From assembly GCA_020846295.1 (NCBI GenBank), contig JADLEF010000025.1:1-33765 (forward strand): DNA of 33,765 bases. The letters are read 5' to 3'. The DNA comes from Acidimicrobiales bacterium (GTDB lineage: Bacteria; Actinomycetota; Acidimicrobiia; Acidimicrobiales; CAIXPF01). The position numbers and the translations under genes are program-made. How positions within the stretch are numbered: position 1 is the first letter of the stretch; every line of letters starts with the position of its first letter. Below are positions 1-7,830 of the stretch, one piece after another. The notes beneath the pieces are model-generated. The model saw only the letters and a list, made by a program, of their open reading frames with translations. It had not been told where the DNA came from and searched no databases.

Positions 1-1010
1 TCTCCCCCCAGGCCGCACCCGGCCACTCGCTGGGGCGCATCGCCGCCATGCTGCCGACCCCTGGCACCGCAGGGGCCGGAGCCGGTGGTGCGCCCGGTCC
101 GCTGGCCGTGCAGCAGGTTGGCACGCCCGAGCAGTTCGCCAGCGCCTTCGCCGTGCTCGCCCGCCTTGCCGGCTACCCGGCCCGCGTGGTGGTCGGCTAC
201 CGGATCGATCCCGAGGTGGCGGCAGCCGGAGCCCCGGTTGACGTGCGGGCGGCGGACATCACCGCCTGGCCCGAGGTGCTGTTCGAGCACAGCGGCTGGG
301 TGGCCTATGACCCGACCAACCCGACCGCGCGCGACCCCGAGCGGGAAGCGGACGGCGGCAGCGACGCCAGCGTGCCATCGAGTGCACCGCTCGAGAGCCA
401 GGCGGTGAAGAACTGTTTGGAGCTTGGCACCTGCTTGGAGGCCGCCGGTGGGGGGTCAGCGCCGCGCACGATCGCCGCCTTCGTCCTGCTGAGCCTGCTC
501 GTCGCCATACCTGCTGGTCTGCTAATGGCTCGCACGGTGCAGCGCCAGCGGCGCCGACGTGGCCCCGCTGCAAGCCAGGTCGTGGGAGCGTGGCGGACAT
601 GTCGCGACCGCTTGCGGTTGGACGGCATGGCCTTACCACCCGGCACGACGGTGCTCGAAGCGGCGCAGCTCGCGGCAACGCGACCAGCGCGGCCGATCGA
701 TCCCGATGTGCAGGGTGACGAGGCCTCGGCCGAGCTGCGCGCGGCACTGGAAGAGCTGGCCCCGCTGGTCGACTCGGCGCTGTTCGATCCGGCCGGGCCG
801 CACGACGATGCGGCTGCAGCGGCCTGGCGATGCGAGCAGCGCGTCGGCGCAGCGGTCGCCCGCCGAGGCGGCCTCCCGGTTCGCTTACGTGCCGCGTTCG
901 ATCCTCGTCCGCTGTTGTGGGCGGCACAGCGCCCGCGTGTGCAGCTCGGGCCGGTGTCCCCGCGGGCAAGGCGGCCGGCCACCGCGGCCGCAGAAGGTGT
1001 GCAGCGATGA
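1..1010 (+). CDS. C-terminal part of a membrane transglutaminase-like protein, catalytic residues missing (5' end outside window)
   Basis: The frame is open from base 3, so the gene begins upstream; numbering here is from the internal ATG at 48. Residues 25-100 match the actinobacterial transglutaminase-like fold: a GTPEQFASAF segment, then ITAWPEV, then WVAYDPT. In active relatives the first motif carries the nucleophilic Cys and the second the His. Here those positions read Pro27 and Thr82, and only Asp98 of the triad is kept. A hydrophobic stretch near residues 141-161 is a membrane segment, followed by a basic RQRRRR stop-transfer and a cytoplasmic tail of about 150 residues. The stop overlaps the next ATG by 4 bases, so the two are probably co-translated. 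Relatives often lie near MoxR/DUF58 genes, which cannot be seen here. Probably a scaffold or binding protein; the role is unknown. Confidence 0.8.
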   Translation, partial: SPQAAPGHSLGRIAAMLPTPGTAGAGAGGAPGPLAVQQVGTPEQFASAFAVLARLAGYPARVVVGYRIDPEVAAAGAPVDVRAADITAWPEVLFEHSGWVAYDPTNPTARDPEREADGGSDASVPSSAPLESQAVKNCLELGTCLEAAGGGSAPRTIAAFVLLSLLVAIPAGLLMARTVQRQRRRRGPAASQVVGAWRTCRDRLRLDGMALPPGTTVLEAAQLAATRPARPIDPDVQGDEASAELRAALEELAPLVDSALFDPAGPHDDAAAAAWRCEQRVGAAVARRGGLPVRLRAAFDPRPLLWAAQRPRVQLGPVSPRARRPATAAAEGVQR

Positions 1011-4000
1011 GCATGACGATGCCCAGACCCGTGGTTCGCCCAACGCCGCCGAACGGGACGCCCGGCGCGGCGTCTCCGCCTCGTCGGCGACGCCACGTCG
1101 CGGTGGGCGTGGTGTTGTCTGTTGCCCTGCTCGCCGCCCTGGTGGCTGTGGCGCAACGGCAGAGGGGCCTGGAGTCCCTGGCCAACCGGCTCTCGAACGG
1201 CTCGGCCTGGTTGCTGGCGCGCAACGGCACGGTCGAGTTGGTGGACGGCCTGTCCGGTCGGGCGGTGACACGCCTGCCGGCCACCAACGTTCCCAGCGAT
1301 GACCTCCACGTGGTGCAGCACGGGCCTGATGCGTTCGTGGTGAACCGCACGCAGGGGACAGTGATGCGCCTCGATGGTCGGGCACTGCGCAACGAGCCGC
1401 CGGTCGAGTTCTCCGGGGTGGGGCTCGATCTGCAACTGGATGTGTTCGTGGCCGGCGATTCGCTGGCCTGGGTCACCAGCGGCAGCCGCGATCTCGTGTA
1501 TCCCGTCGACCCCGCCACGCTCGACCAGCGCGGCGAGAACTTGGCGCTGTCCACCGAAGCCACTGCGACGGCGGTGACCCCCGACGGGACCCTGTTCGTC
1601 CTCGACGCGCCCGCCGGTGTGCTCGACGTCTTCACCGCGGCCGGTGGCGTGCAGCGCCGGGTGCTCGAAGGGTTTGGCCCCGAGTCAGCCCTCTCGGTCG
1701 TCGATGGTGACGCGGTGATCGTCGATCCGACGCAGGGCCGCCTGTTCCGTCTCCGCGCCGATGGGACGATGGGCCGCTCGTCCTGCTTTGCCATACCGTC
1801 AGGGATGGTCCAGCTCGGATCGCCATCACCAGCGTCGGTTTGGCTGCCGGCGGTGGGTGCCGATCGGCGGCTCTACGCGGCAGACCTGAGCCGGTCCGAC
1901 TGTCCGACGCCGATCGTGCTCGACGGTGCGGCCGGCCCCGGTCGGTACGGTGCGCCGGTCGAGAAGGACCGACTGGTGTACGTCCAGGACTTCGCCACCG
2001 GCGAGGTGGTGATCGTCGATGTCGGGCAGCCTCGCCCGACCGTCACCCGATCGGGCGTGATCATCCCGGCCGGCGGCGACTTCGACCTGTTCATCGACGA
2101 CGGGCTGCTGTGGGTTGATGACCGCGCCGGCGACGTGGCCGGCGTGCTGCTGGCCGATCTCTCCGTCCGAAACATCCAGAAGTTCGATCCCAACGGCACC
2201 GGGGGCGGCGCCGTGGCGGGCACGATCCCTGAGGCGGTCGAGCCCGGCGACGTGCCGAACGGCGGTTCCGGTGACCAGCCGAGTCCGACGCCGACCCGGC
2301 CTCCCGCCAGCGAGACGCCGGACGAGCCCGATCCGGTCGAGGAGGAGGACCCAGGGGTGTCGATCCCCGGGGCGGTGATACCCCCCGATGTGGACCCTCC
2401 CACGGTTGACCCTCCCACGGTTGACCCACCACCGGGTGCGCTGCAGGCCGACTTCCAGCCGCCGCCCTCGGTGATCGTCGGCCAGGAGGCCACGTTCATC
2501 TCCAACTCGCTCGGCTCGCCCACCGAGTACGAGTGGTCCGTCGACGGCCAGCGCCGAGGCGCCAACAGCGGCCTGTTCCGGTACACGTTCCCCACGACCG
2601 GGAGCGCGGTCGTCGGTCTCACGGTGAAGGACGCCGCCGGGAGGAGCTCCACCACGTCCCGCTCGGTCACCATCTCCGCCGACGACGTCAAGGTCTTCGT
2701 CACCGTGCCGAACCTGGTGGGCCTGGCCCGGGGTGCGGCCACGCAGCGCCTGCTCGACCTCGGCCTGCGGGCCGGCAAGGTGGACACGCAGGAATCGAAG
2801 CGCCCGAAGGACGAGGTGCTCTCGCAGCGGCCCGCCGGCGGCCAGCGCGTCGAGACCGGGACGGCGGTGGACTTCGTGATCTCCTCCGGCGGAGGACCGT
2901 TCACGTTGCCCGATGTCACCGGGAAGCTGTGCGCGGACGCGGAAGGCGAGTTGACCGGGCTGGGCCTGAAGGTCGCAGTGACGCGTTTCCCGCTGCAGGA
3001 GCCTGCGGTGCGCTATTACCCGCCGGTGGCCGAGCTCGTCGTGCAAACGGGCCGGCTTGCCGGCTCGACGATGAACCCGGGCGACCCGATCCAGCTGGAC
3101 TGCAAGCTGGCCCCCGGCGTTCCGGACCTCCGCGGCCAGTCGGCCGAGGCAGCCAGGGCGCTGATCGGCGAGCGTCTGGGCCGAGGTGTCTCGGTGACGA
3201 TCACAACGCGCACGGACGCTTCCCGGCCTGCGTCGGAGGTGCTCGAGACCTTCCCGGCGCCGGGAACGCCGATCGACATCGACCGCGCGACCATCGAGCT
3301 CATCGTGGCCAGCGGGCCACCCGCGCCGGTGAACGTCATCGTTCCCGACGTGTGCGGCAACGGGCTCGACCGGGCCATGGCGGAGTCACGACTCCGCGAC
3401 GCCGGGCTCACCGTGGGCAACAGCAGCGCTGAGTTCCACGACACGGCTCCACCGGGCACGGTGATCCGGACGGCGCCCGCTTGCGGTGCCTCGGTACCGC
3501 CCAGGACCGTCGTGGACCTCGTGACCTCCCGGGGCCCCCAACCATGCGCGGTGGCCGACTACCGCGGCTCGACGCTCGACGCGGTGAAGGCGGATCTCGC
3601 GGCCAAAGGGCTGCTGTACGTCGACGGGGGCCGCGAGCAATCGGACGCAACCGCGCCGGGCCTGGTGCTCCGCACCGATCCGGCTGCCGGGCAGCCGGTG
3701 CCCTGCCGTGGTGGCACCGTGTCGGTGGTGCTCGCCGACGCTGTGGTGGCCCCGCCCCAGGCGAGCGTGGCGCTGAGCTGCGATGCCTCGACACGGCGGT
3801 GCTCGGCGGCGGTGGCCAACGGCGTGGCGACGAACTACCGCTGGACGATCACGCTGGGCAGGTACACCAGCACACCCACGTCGACCACCGACGCCTCCGG
3901 CGCGGGCAACATCGTCGCCCGCGTCGGCGAGACGACGGAATCGACGGACACCCCCGGCTCGACGATCGGCATCGGGCAGTACCGAGCAGGCTCGGTCGGT

Positions 4001-4123
4001 GACGATGGGGTGATCACCTACGTCCAACGTGACGACACGTTCACGCTCTCGGTCACCGTGAGCCTCCAGGGAGGTGGTTCGGTCTCCGACAGCACGACCT
4101 CGACGATGCCGAGCTGTTATTGA
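1007..4123 (+). CDS. Membrane-anchored extracellular protein with PKD and five PASTA-like repeats
   Basis: ATG at 1007 overlaps the upstream TGA (ATGA); an ATG at 830 in the same frame would run deep into the previous gene and encodes an Arg/Ala-rich shadow. The product is 1038 aa. Residues 26-29 are RRRR, then one membrane segment (about 31-49), so the rest should lie outside the cell. Residues about 60-400 form repetitive beta-strand sequence, perhaps a propeller. A Pro/Asp linker containing DPPTVDPPTVDPP follows, then a PKD/Ig-like domain with YEWSVDG. Five PASTA-like repeats come next, beginning near VPNLVGL, LPDVTGK, VPDLRGQ, VPDVCGN and AVADYRG. Repeats 2, 4 and 5 each hold a Cys pair. 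The C-terminal domain is Ig-like, with another Cys pair. No kinase domain is present. PASTA domains elsewhere bind peptidoglycan, so a wall-facing role is inferred. Confidence 0.85.
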   Translation: MSMTMPRPVVRPTPPNGTPGAASPPRRRRHVAVGVVLSVALLAALVAVAQRQRGLESLANRLSNGSAWLLARNGTVELVDGLSGRAVTRLPATNVPSDDLHVVQHGPDAFVVNRTQGTVMRLDGRALRNEPPVEFSGVGLDLQLDVFVAGDSLAWVTSGSRDLVYPVDPATLDQRGENLALSTEATATAVTPDGTLFVLDAPAGVLDVFTAAGGVQRRVLEGFGPESALSVVDGDAVIVDPTQGRLFRLRADGTMGRSSCFAIPSGMVQLGSPSPASVWLPAVGADRRLYAADLSRSDCPTPIVLDGAAGPGRYGAPVEKDRLVYVQDFATGEVVIVDVGQPRPTVTRSGVIIPAGGDFDLFIDDGLLWVDDRAGDVAGVLLADLSVRNIQKFDPNGTGGGAVAGTIPEAVEPGDVPNGGSGDQPSPTPTRPPASETPDEPDPVEEEDPGVSIPGAVIPPDVDPPTVDPPTVDPPPGALQADFQPPPSVIVGQEATFISNSLGSPTEYEWSVDGQRRGANSGLFRYTFPTTGSAVVGLTVKDAAGRSSTTSRSVTISADDVKVFVTVPNLVGLARGAATQRLLDLGLRAGKVDTQESKRPKDEVLSQRPAGGQRVETGTAVDFVISSGGGPFTLPDVTGKLCADAEGELTGLGLKVAVTRFPLQEPAVRYYPPVAELVVQTGRLAGSTMNPGDPIQLDCKLAPGVPDLRGQSAEAARALIGERLGRGVSVTITTRTDASRPASEVLETFPAPGTPIDIDRATIELIVASGPPAPVNVIVPDVCGNGLDRAMAESRLRDAGLTVGNSSAEFHDTAPPGTVIRTAPACGASVPPRTVVDLVTSRGPQPCAVADYRGSTLDAVKADLAAKGLLYVDGGREQSDATAPGLVLRTDPAAGQPVPCRGGTVSVVLADAVVAPPQASVALSCDASTRRCSAAVANGVATNYRWTITLGRYTSTPTSTTDASGAGNIVARVGETTESTDTPGSTIGIGQYRAGSVGDDGVITYVQRDDTFTLSVTVSLQGGGSVSDSTTSTMPSCY

Positions 4124-4169
4124 AGTAGCGACCTCTTCATCGTCTGACGGTCGTCAGGTGTCATCCAGC

Positions 4170-4209
4170 GCCGGGGGCGGTGCGAGCGTCGGGCTCGCCC
4201 GCCCCCGGC
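4170..4209. terminator. GC-rich hairpin between convergent genes
   Basis: The left arm at 4170-4186 (GCCGGGGGCGGTGCGAG) pairs with 4194-4209 (CTCGCCCGCCCCCGGC) with one small bulge and a 7-nt loop. It lies between the stop of the PASTA gene and the stop of the dienelactone hydrolase on the other strand, so it can serve both. There is no clear T-tract, which is common in high-GC actinobacteria. Confidence 0.6.
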
Positions 4210-4215
4210 CGCGTC

Positions 4216-4971
4216 TCACGCCAGGTGGCGGCCGAAGAAGGCGAGGATGTCGGCCCACAGCTCGTGGGCCTGCGGCTCGGCGTAGCTGGGCCGGTAGTCG
4301 GCCAGGAAGGCGTGCCCGGCGCCGTCCCAGATCTTCAGCGTCACGTCCTTGCCGGCGGCTCGCAGCCGCGCCTCGAGGTCGTGCAGGACCTCGGGGGAGG
4401 GGTTCTGGTCCTCGGCGCCACCGGCGAGGAAGATCGGGCACGAGGCTCCGGACGCCAGGTCGCGCACCGGTGTGGGTCGGGTCGGCGTGGTCTCCTCGTC
4501 GTTGGTGGCGCGCTCCACGAACCCACCCCAGCAGTCGATGGCGGCGTCGGGCGATTGCGAGGAGCAGGCGTAGAGCAGGGTCTGGCGACCGCCGGAGCAG
4601 AAGCCGATCACGCCCACCTTGCCGTTGGCGTTGTCCAGTCCCCGGAGGTGGCCGGCGGCGGCGTCGAGATCGGCCACCGTCTCGTGGTCCGGCTTGCCGA
4701 ACATCGCCTCGAACACGGCCGGGAAGGCGGTCGGGTCGGGGGATCCGGTGCGCGTGTAGAGGTTGGGGGCGAGGGTGTTGTACCCCGCGGCGGCGAAGCG
4801 CCGGGCGATGTCGCTGATGTGGGGCACCATGCCGAACGCCTCGTGGATGACGATGATCCCGCCGCGCGGGCCCTCGCCCACGGCGCGCGCCAGGTAGGCG
4901 TCCACCTCGCCGACGCGGATCTCCGAGGTGTCGATCGAGGACGGGTCGCGGACAGCTCCGGGTACAGCCAT
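4216..4971 (-). CDS. Dienelactone hydrolase family protein
   Basis: This 251-aa alpha/beta hydrolase matches the dienelactone hydrolase family in length and motifs. The nucleophile elbow is GFCSGG with Cys125, as in true dienelactone hydrolases, which use Cys rather than Ser. The conserved Glu that activates it is Glu44 in IHEAFG. The acid and base are likely Asp188 (GGAEDQ) and His220 (GAGHAF). Family members open lactones such as dienelactone in chloroaromatic breakdown, but many actinobacterial copies act on unknown esters or lactones. No signal peptide is seen, so it should be cytoplasmic. A TACTGT hexamer ends 6 nt before the ATG on this strand, suggesting a leaderless mRNA. The gene is divergent from the 6-oxocamphor-hydrolase-like gene, 62 bp away, so the two may share control. 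Confidence 0.88.
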   Translation of the reverse strand: MAVPGAVRDPSSIDTSEIRVGEVDAYLARAVGEGPRGGIIVIHEAFGMVPHISDIARRFAAAGYNTLAPNLYTRTGSPDPTAFPAVFEAMFGKPDHETVADLDAAAGHLRGLDNANGKVGVIGFCSGGRQTLLYACSSQSPDAAIDCWGGFVERATNDEETTPTRPTPVRDLASGASCPIFLAGGAEDQNPSPEVLHDLEARLRAAGKDVTLKIWDGAGHAFLADYRPSYAEPQAHELWADILAFFGRHLA

Positions 4972-4977
4972 GGTCGG

Positions 4978-4983
4978 ACAGTA
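4978..4983 (-). promoter_or_regulatory. Candidate -10 hexamer TACTGT for a leaderless transcript
   Basis: On the minus strand TACTGT fits TAnnnT and ends 6 nt before the dienelactone hydrolase ATG at 4971, which places transcription start at or next to the start codon. No Shine-Dalgarno fits in that space. No clear -35 is seen. Confidence 0.5.
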
Positions 4984-5033
4984 GCGCCCCTTCCCTGTGG
5001 CAGGCTTCCGGCGCGAACGATCCCGGGGGGACC

Positions 5034-5816
5034 ATGGAACTGACCGAGTACCAGCACCGCTTCGAGCACGCCGTGCTCGAACGCCGCGCCGGCATCCTGG
5101 AGAGCCGCCTGCACAGCGACGGCGGTCCGCTGCAGTGGGGCCTGGGCCCGCACCGCGAGCTGCCGGACCTGTTCGCCGCGGTGGCGTCGGACTACGCCAA
5201 CCGGGTCGTCATCCTGACCGGTACGGGGAACGTGTTCTCCGGTCCGGTGGCCTCCAGCGCCTCCACCTCGTCGATCCCGTACCGGCTGCCCCTCGCCGCC
5301 GCAGACCGGATCCTGTGGGAGGGCAAGCAGCTGCTGATGAACCTGCTGAGCATCAACGCGCCGGTGATCGCCGCAGTGAACGGCCCGGCGATGCGCCACT
5401 GCGAGCTGGCCCTGCTCTCCGACATCGTCCTGGTGGCGGCGACAGCACAGTTCCAGGACTCTGCCCACTTCCCGTCCGACATGGTGCCGGGCGACGGCAT
5501 GCACGTGGTGTTCCCGCTGCTGCTCGGGGCGAACCGGGGTCGCGCCTACCTGCTCACCGGCAAGACCATCTCGGCCGAGGAGGCCCTGCAGCTCGGCCTG
5601 GCCTTCGAGATCGTGCCCGATGCGCAGCTGCTGCAACGGGCCCGCGCCCTCGCCACCGAGCTCGCCTCCCGATCCGATCTGGTGCTGCGCTACTCGCGAG
5701 CGATGCTCACCGAGCAACTGAAGCGGCAGATGCAGGACCTGCTCGGCTACGGGCTCGCCCTCGAGATGCTGGCCCTGCAGGATCGTCCGGCTCCACCGGC
5801 CGCAGGGGGGCGGTAG
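5034..5816 (+). CDS. Crotonase-fold beta-diketone hydrolase, 6-oxocamphor hydrolase-like
   Basis: This 260-aa protein resembles 6-oxocamphor hydrolase (CamK of Rhodococcus) as I remember its sequence, more than ordinary enoyl-CoA hydratases. Shared stretches include VVILTGTG, LLSINAPVIAAVNGP, SDIVL and HFPS followed by VPGDG. The residues known as catalytic in that enzyme are present at the same numbers: His122, His145, Asp154 and Glu244, and its Trp40 corresponds to Trp35. The known enzyme breaks a C-C bond in a cyclic beta-diketone by a retro-Claisen reaction and does not need CoA. A similar reaction on a cyclic dione is therefore likely; the real substrate is unknown, and no camphor P450 is nearby. 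GGGGGG at 5025-5030 is the only Shine-Dalgarno candidate and sits unusually close to the ATG. The TAG stop overlaps the likely promoter of the MOSC gene. Confidence 0.85.
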   Translation: MELTEYQHRFEHAVLERRAGILESRLHSDGGPLQWGLGPHRELPDLFAAVASDYANRVVILTGTGNVFSGPVASSASTSSIPYRLPLAAADRILWEGKQLLMNLLSINAPVIAAVNGPAMRHCELALLSDIVLVAATAQFQDSAHFPSDMVPGDGMHVVFPLLLGANRGRAYLLTGKTISAEEALQLGLAFEIVPDAQLLQRARALATELASRSDLVLRYSRAMLTEQLKRQMQDLLGYGLALEMLALQDRPAPPAAGGR

Positions 5817-5819
5817 ATT
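5814..5819 (+). promoter_or_regulatory. Candidate -10 hexamer TAGATT for a leaderless MOSC mRNA
   Basis: TAGATT fits TAnnnT and ends 7 nt before the ATG at 5827. Its first three bases are the stop codon of the preceding crotonase gene, so a stop and a promoter are superimposed. There is no room for a ribosome binding site after the expected start point. Confidence 0.5.
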
Positions 5820-5826
5820 TCGCGCC

Positions 5827-6690
5827 ATGACCGCCGGAACCGTTGCCGCCCTGCACATCCACCCCGTGAAGTCGTGCCGCCGGATCGAGCTGCAAGAAGC
5901 GACGGTGGCCGCGCACGGCCTCGTCGGCGACCGCGAGTGGCAGGTGGTGGACGCCGACGGCGCCTGCCTCACCCAGCGCCAGGAGCGCCGGATGGCGCTG
6001 ATCGCGCCGGAACCGATCGCGGGCGGCCTGCGGCTGAGCGCTCCGGGTCACGATCCGCTGGAGGTGGCCCGCCCCACCGAGGAGGACCGCACCGTGCGGG
6101 CGTTGCTCGGCGACGAGGTGCCCGTGGGTGACGCGGGTGACGCGGCGGCCCGTTGGCTGTCCGCGGTGCTGGACCGCGAGTGCCGGCTGGTGGCGCTGAC
6201 CCGGCCCGACGCCCGACACGTCAAGCTCGTCCCGCAGCAGCCGGTCAGCTTCGCCGATGCGGCGCCGGTGCTGGTGGCGAACCTGGCTTCGCTGGCGTTC
6301 CTGCAGGCGCGCGCCGCCGAACCGTTCGGTATGGAGCGGTTCCGGCCCAACATCGTGGTCGACAGCGACACACCGTGGGCCGAGGACACCTGGAAGACGT
6401 TCTCCGTGGGCGCGGCCGAGCTGGAGGCGCTGCTGCCCTGGCCGCGCTGTGCCGTGCCCCAGATCGACCAGGACAGCGCCGAGCGGGGCAAGGAGCCGGC
6501 CGTCGTGCTGAAGGCGCACCGCTGGGGCAGCGTCTCGTCGCCCGGCATGTCGCGCGGGCTGCGCTCGGTGTTCGAGAACACGAGCTTCTTCGGCGTCGCC
6601 TGCGCCATCGCCGCTGAAGGGACCGTCATCCGGGTGGGCGATCCGCTCGAGGTGCACACCACCCAGCAGCCGCTGTTGGCGACGCCGTGA
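5827..6690 (+). CDS. MOSC domain protein with N-terminal beta-barrel (mARC/YcbX-like)
   Basis: The 287-aa product has the MOSC_N barrel at residues about 5-90 (IHPVKSC, GDREWQVVD, TQRQ) and the MOSC domain at about 120-280. The Cys expected to hold the molybdenum cofactor is Cys208 in WPRCAVPQIDQD, matching the RC...D pattern of the mARC family. FRPNIVVD and a closing GD element are also typical. Characterised relatives reduce N-hydroxylated compounds using a ferredoxin or cytochrome b5-type partner. No C-terminal 2Fe-2S domain is present, so a separate electron donor would be needed and none is encoded here. The substrate is unknown. It is downstream of the crotonase gene but probably has its own promoter. 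Confidence 0.88.
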   Translation: MTAGTVAALHIHPVKSCRRIELQEATVAAHGLVGDREWQVVDADGACLTQRQERRMALIAPEPIAGGLRLSAPGHDPLEVARPTEEDRTVRALLGDEVPVGDAGDAAARWLSAVLDRECRLVALTRPDARHVKLVPQQPVSFADAAPVLVANLASLAFLQARAAEPFGMERFRPNIVVDSDTPWAEDTWKTFSVGAAELEALLPWPRCAVPQIDQDSAERGKEPAVVLKAHRWGSVSSPGMSRGLRSVFENTSFFGVACAIAAEGTVIRVGDPLEVHTTQQPLLATP

Positions 6691-6816
6691 GCTGAAGACG
6701 CGGCCCCGATCCGCCCGCGGCGGCGTCGGACCAGAGCAAGGGGTCCGCCGACCGGGAAGGACCGACCGACGTGCGTCGGCGCCCCCGCCGATCGTGCTAC
6801 GTTAGTGTCCGGCTCC

Positions 6817-7830
6817 ATGAACGACGCCGGCACCGCCCACCTCGCCTGGCTCGCGCAGGTCCACGAGGACGCGCTCGACCCGCAGCTGCCCATCTGCGAT
6901 GCCCACCACCACCTGTGGCTCGACACCGGCCACACCGGCTGGCCGTACACGCTCGACGATCTGCACGCCGACACCGGCACCGGCCACAACGTCGTGCGCA
7001 CCGTGTTCCTCGAGTGCGGCGCCGAGTACCGCACCGACGGGCCCGAGCACCTCCGTTCGGTGGGGGAGACCGAGTTCGTCGCCGCCCAGGCCGAGCGCAG
7101 CGCGGCGTCCGGGCAGGCCGAGATCGCCGCCATCGTCAGCACCGCCGATCCGCAACACCCCCGCTTCGACGAGGCGCTCGACGCCCACGAAGCGGCCGGC
7201 GGCGGGCGGTTCCGTGGCATCCGGGCCATCGTCGCCCACGACGACGACGAGCGGCTGGCGATGGGCAAGGGCCACGCGATGCTGGCCGAGGACTCGTTCC
7301 GAGCCGGCATCCGACGCCTGGGGGAGCGCGGGTACAGCTTCGACACCATGGTGTACCACCCGCAGCTGCCGGAGCTGGCCGCCGCCGCCCGGGCCTGTGA
7401 GGGCACCACCATCGTGTGCAACCACCTCGGTGCGCCGTTGGGGGTCGGGCCCTACCGCGACCGCCGCAGCGAGGTGCTCGCCCAGTGGCGGGCCTCGATG
7501 GCGGAGCTGGCCGGCTGCCCCAACGTGGTGCTCAAGTTGGGTGGGATCGGCATGCCCATGTACGGCCTGCGCTGGGACCGGGACCCGAAGCCGCCCACCT
7601 CCGAACAGCTGGCCGCCCCCTGGCAGGACGAGATCCGCTTCTGCATCGACGCCTTCGGCCCGTCGCGCTGCTTCTTCGAGTCGAACTTCCCGGTCGACAA
7701 GCGGTGCGTCAGCTACGCCGTGCTGTGGAACACGTTCAAGCGGATCGCCGAGCCGTACTCGGCCGAGGAGCGGCGGGATCTGTTCCACGACAGCGCCGCC
7801 CGCGCCTACCGGATCACCACCATCGCATGA
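6817..7830 (+). CDS. Amidohydrolase family 2 (TIM-barrel metal-dependent hydrolase)
   Basis: The start chosen is ATG 6817, giving 337 aa; a GTG at 6805 in the same frame is possible but sits only one base after a TACGTT hexamer that may be the promoter. The metal-binding N-terminal motif is CDAHHHLW (His30-32), and the C-terminal FFESNFPVDK is the signature of the amidohydrolase-2 group that includes lactonases and ring decarboxylases. The closest functional analogues are sugar lactonase or dicarboxylate-lactone hydrolases, but the substrate cannot be read from sequence. No signal peptide is seen. Its TGA overlaps the ATG of the following phosphatase gene by 4 bases, so the two form an operon. 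Confidence 0.87.
   Translation: MNDAGTAHLAWLAQVHEDALDPQLPICDAHHHLWLDTGHTGWPYTLDDLHADTGTGHNVVRTVFLECGAEYRTDGPEHLRSVGETEFVAAQAERSAASGQAEIAAIVSTADPQHPRFDEALDAHEAAGGGRFRGIRAIVAHDDDERLAMGKGHAMLAEDSFRAGIRRLGERGYSFDTMVYHPQLPELAAAARACEGTTIVCNHLGAPLGVGPYRDRRSEVLAQWRASMAELAGCPNVVLKLGGIGMPMYGLRWDRDPKPPTSEQLAAPWQDEIRFCIDAFGPSRCFFESNFPVDKRCVSYAVLWNTFKRIAEPYSAEERRDLFHDSAARAYRITTIA

Noticed and set aside
259-1794. Long minus-strand frame of 511 codons opposite the transglutaminase and PASTA genes
   Set aside because: Arg/Pro/Ser-rich composition typical of an antisense shadow in high-GC DNA; the plus-strand frames carry recognisable domains.
2386-2430. Direct repeat encoding DPPTV in the PASTA protein as a mobile or regulatory repeat
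   Set aside because: Two 15-bp copies in frame within a Pro-rich linker; ordinary linker duplication.
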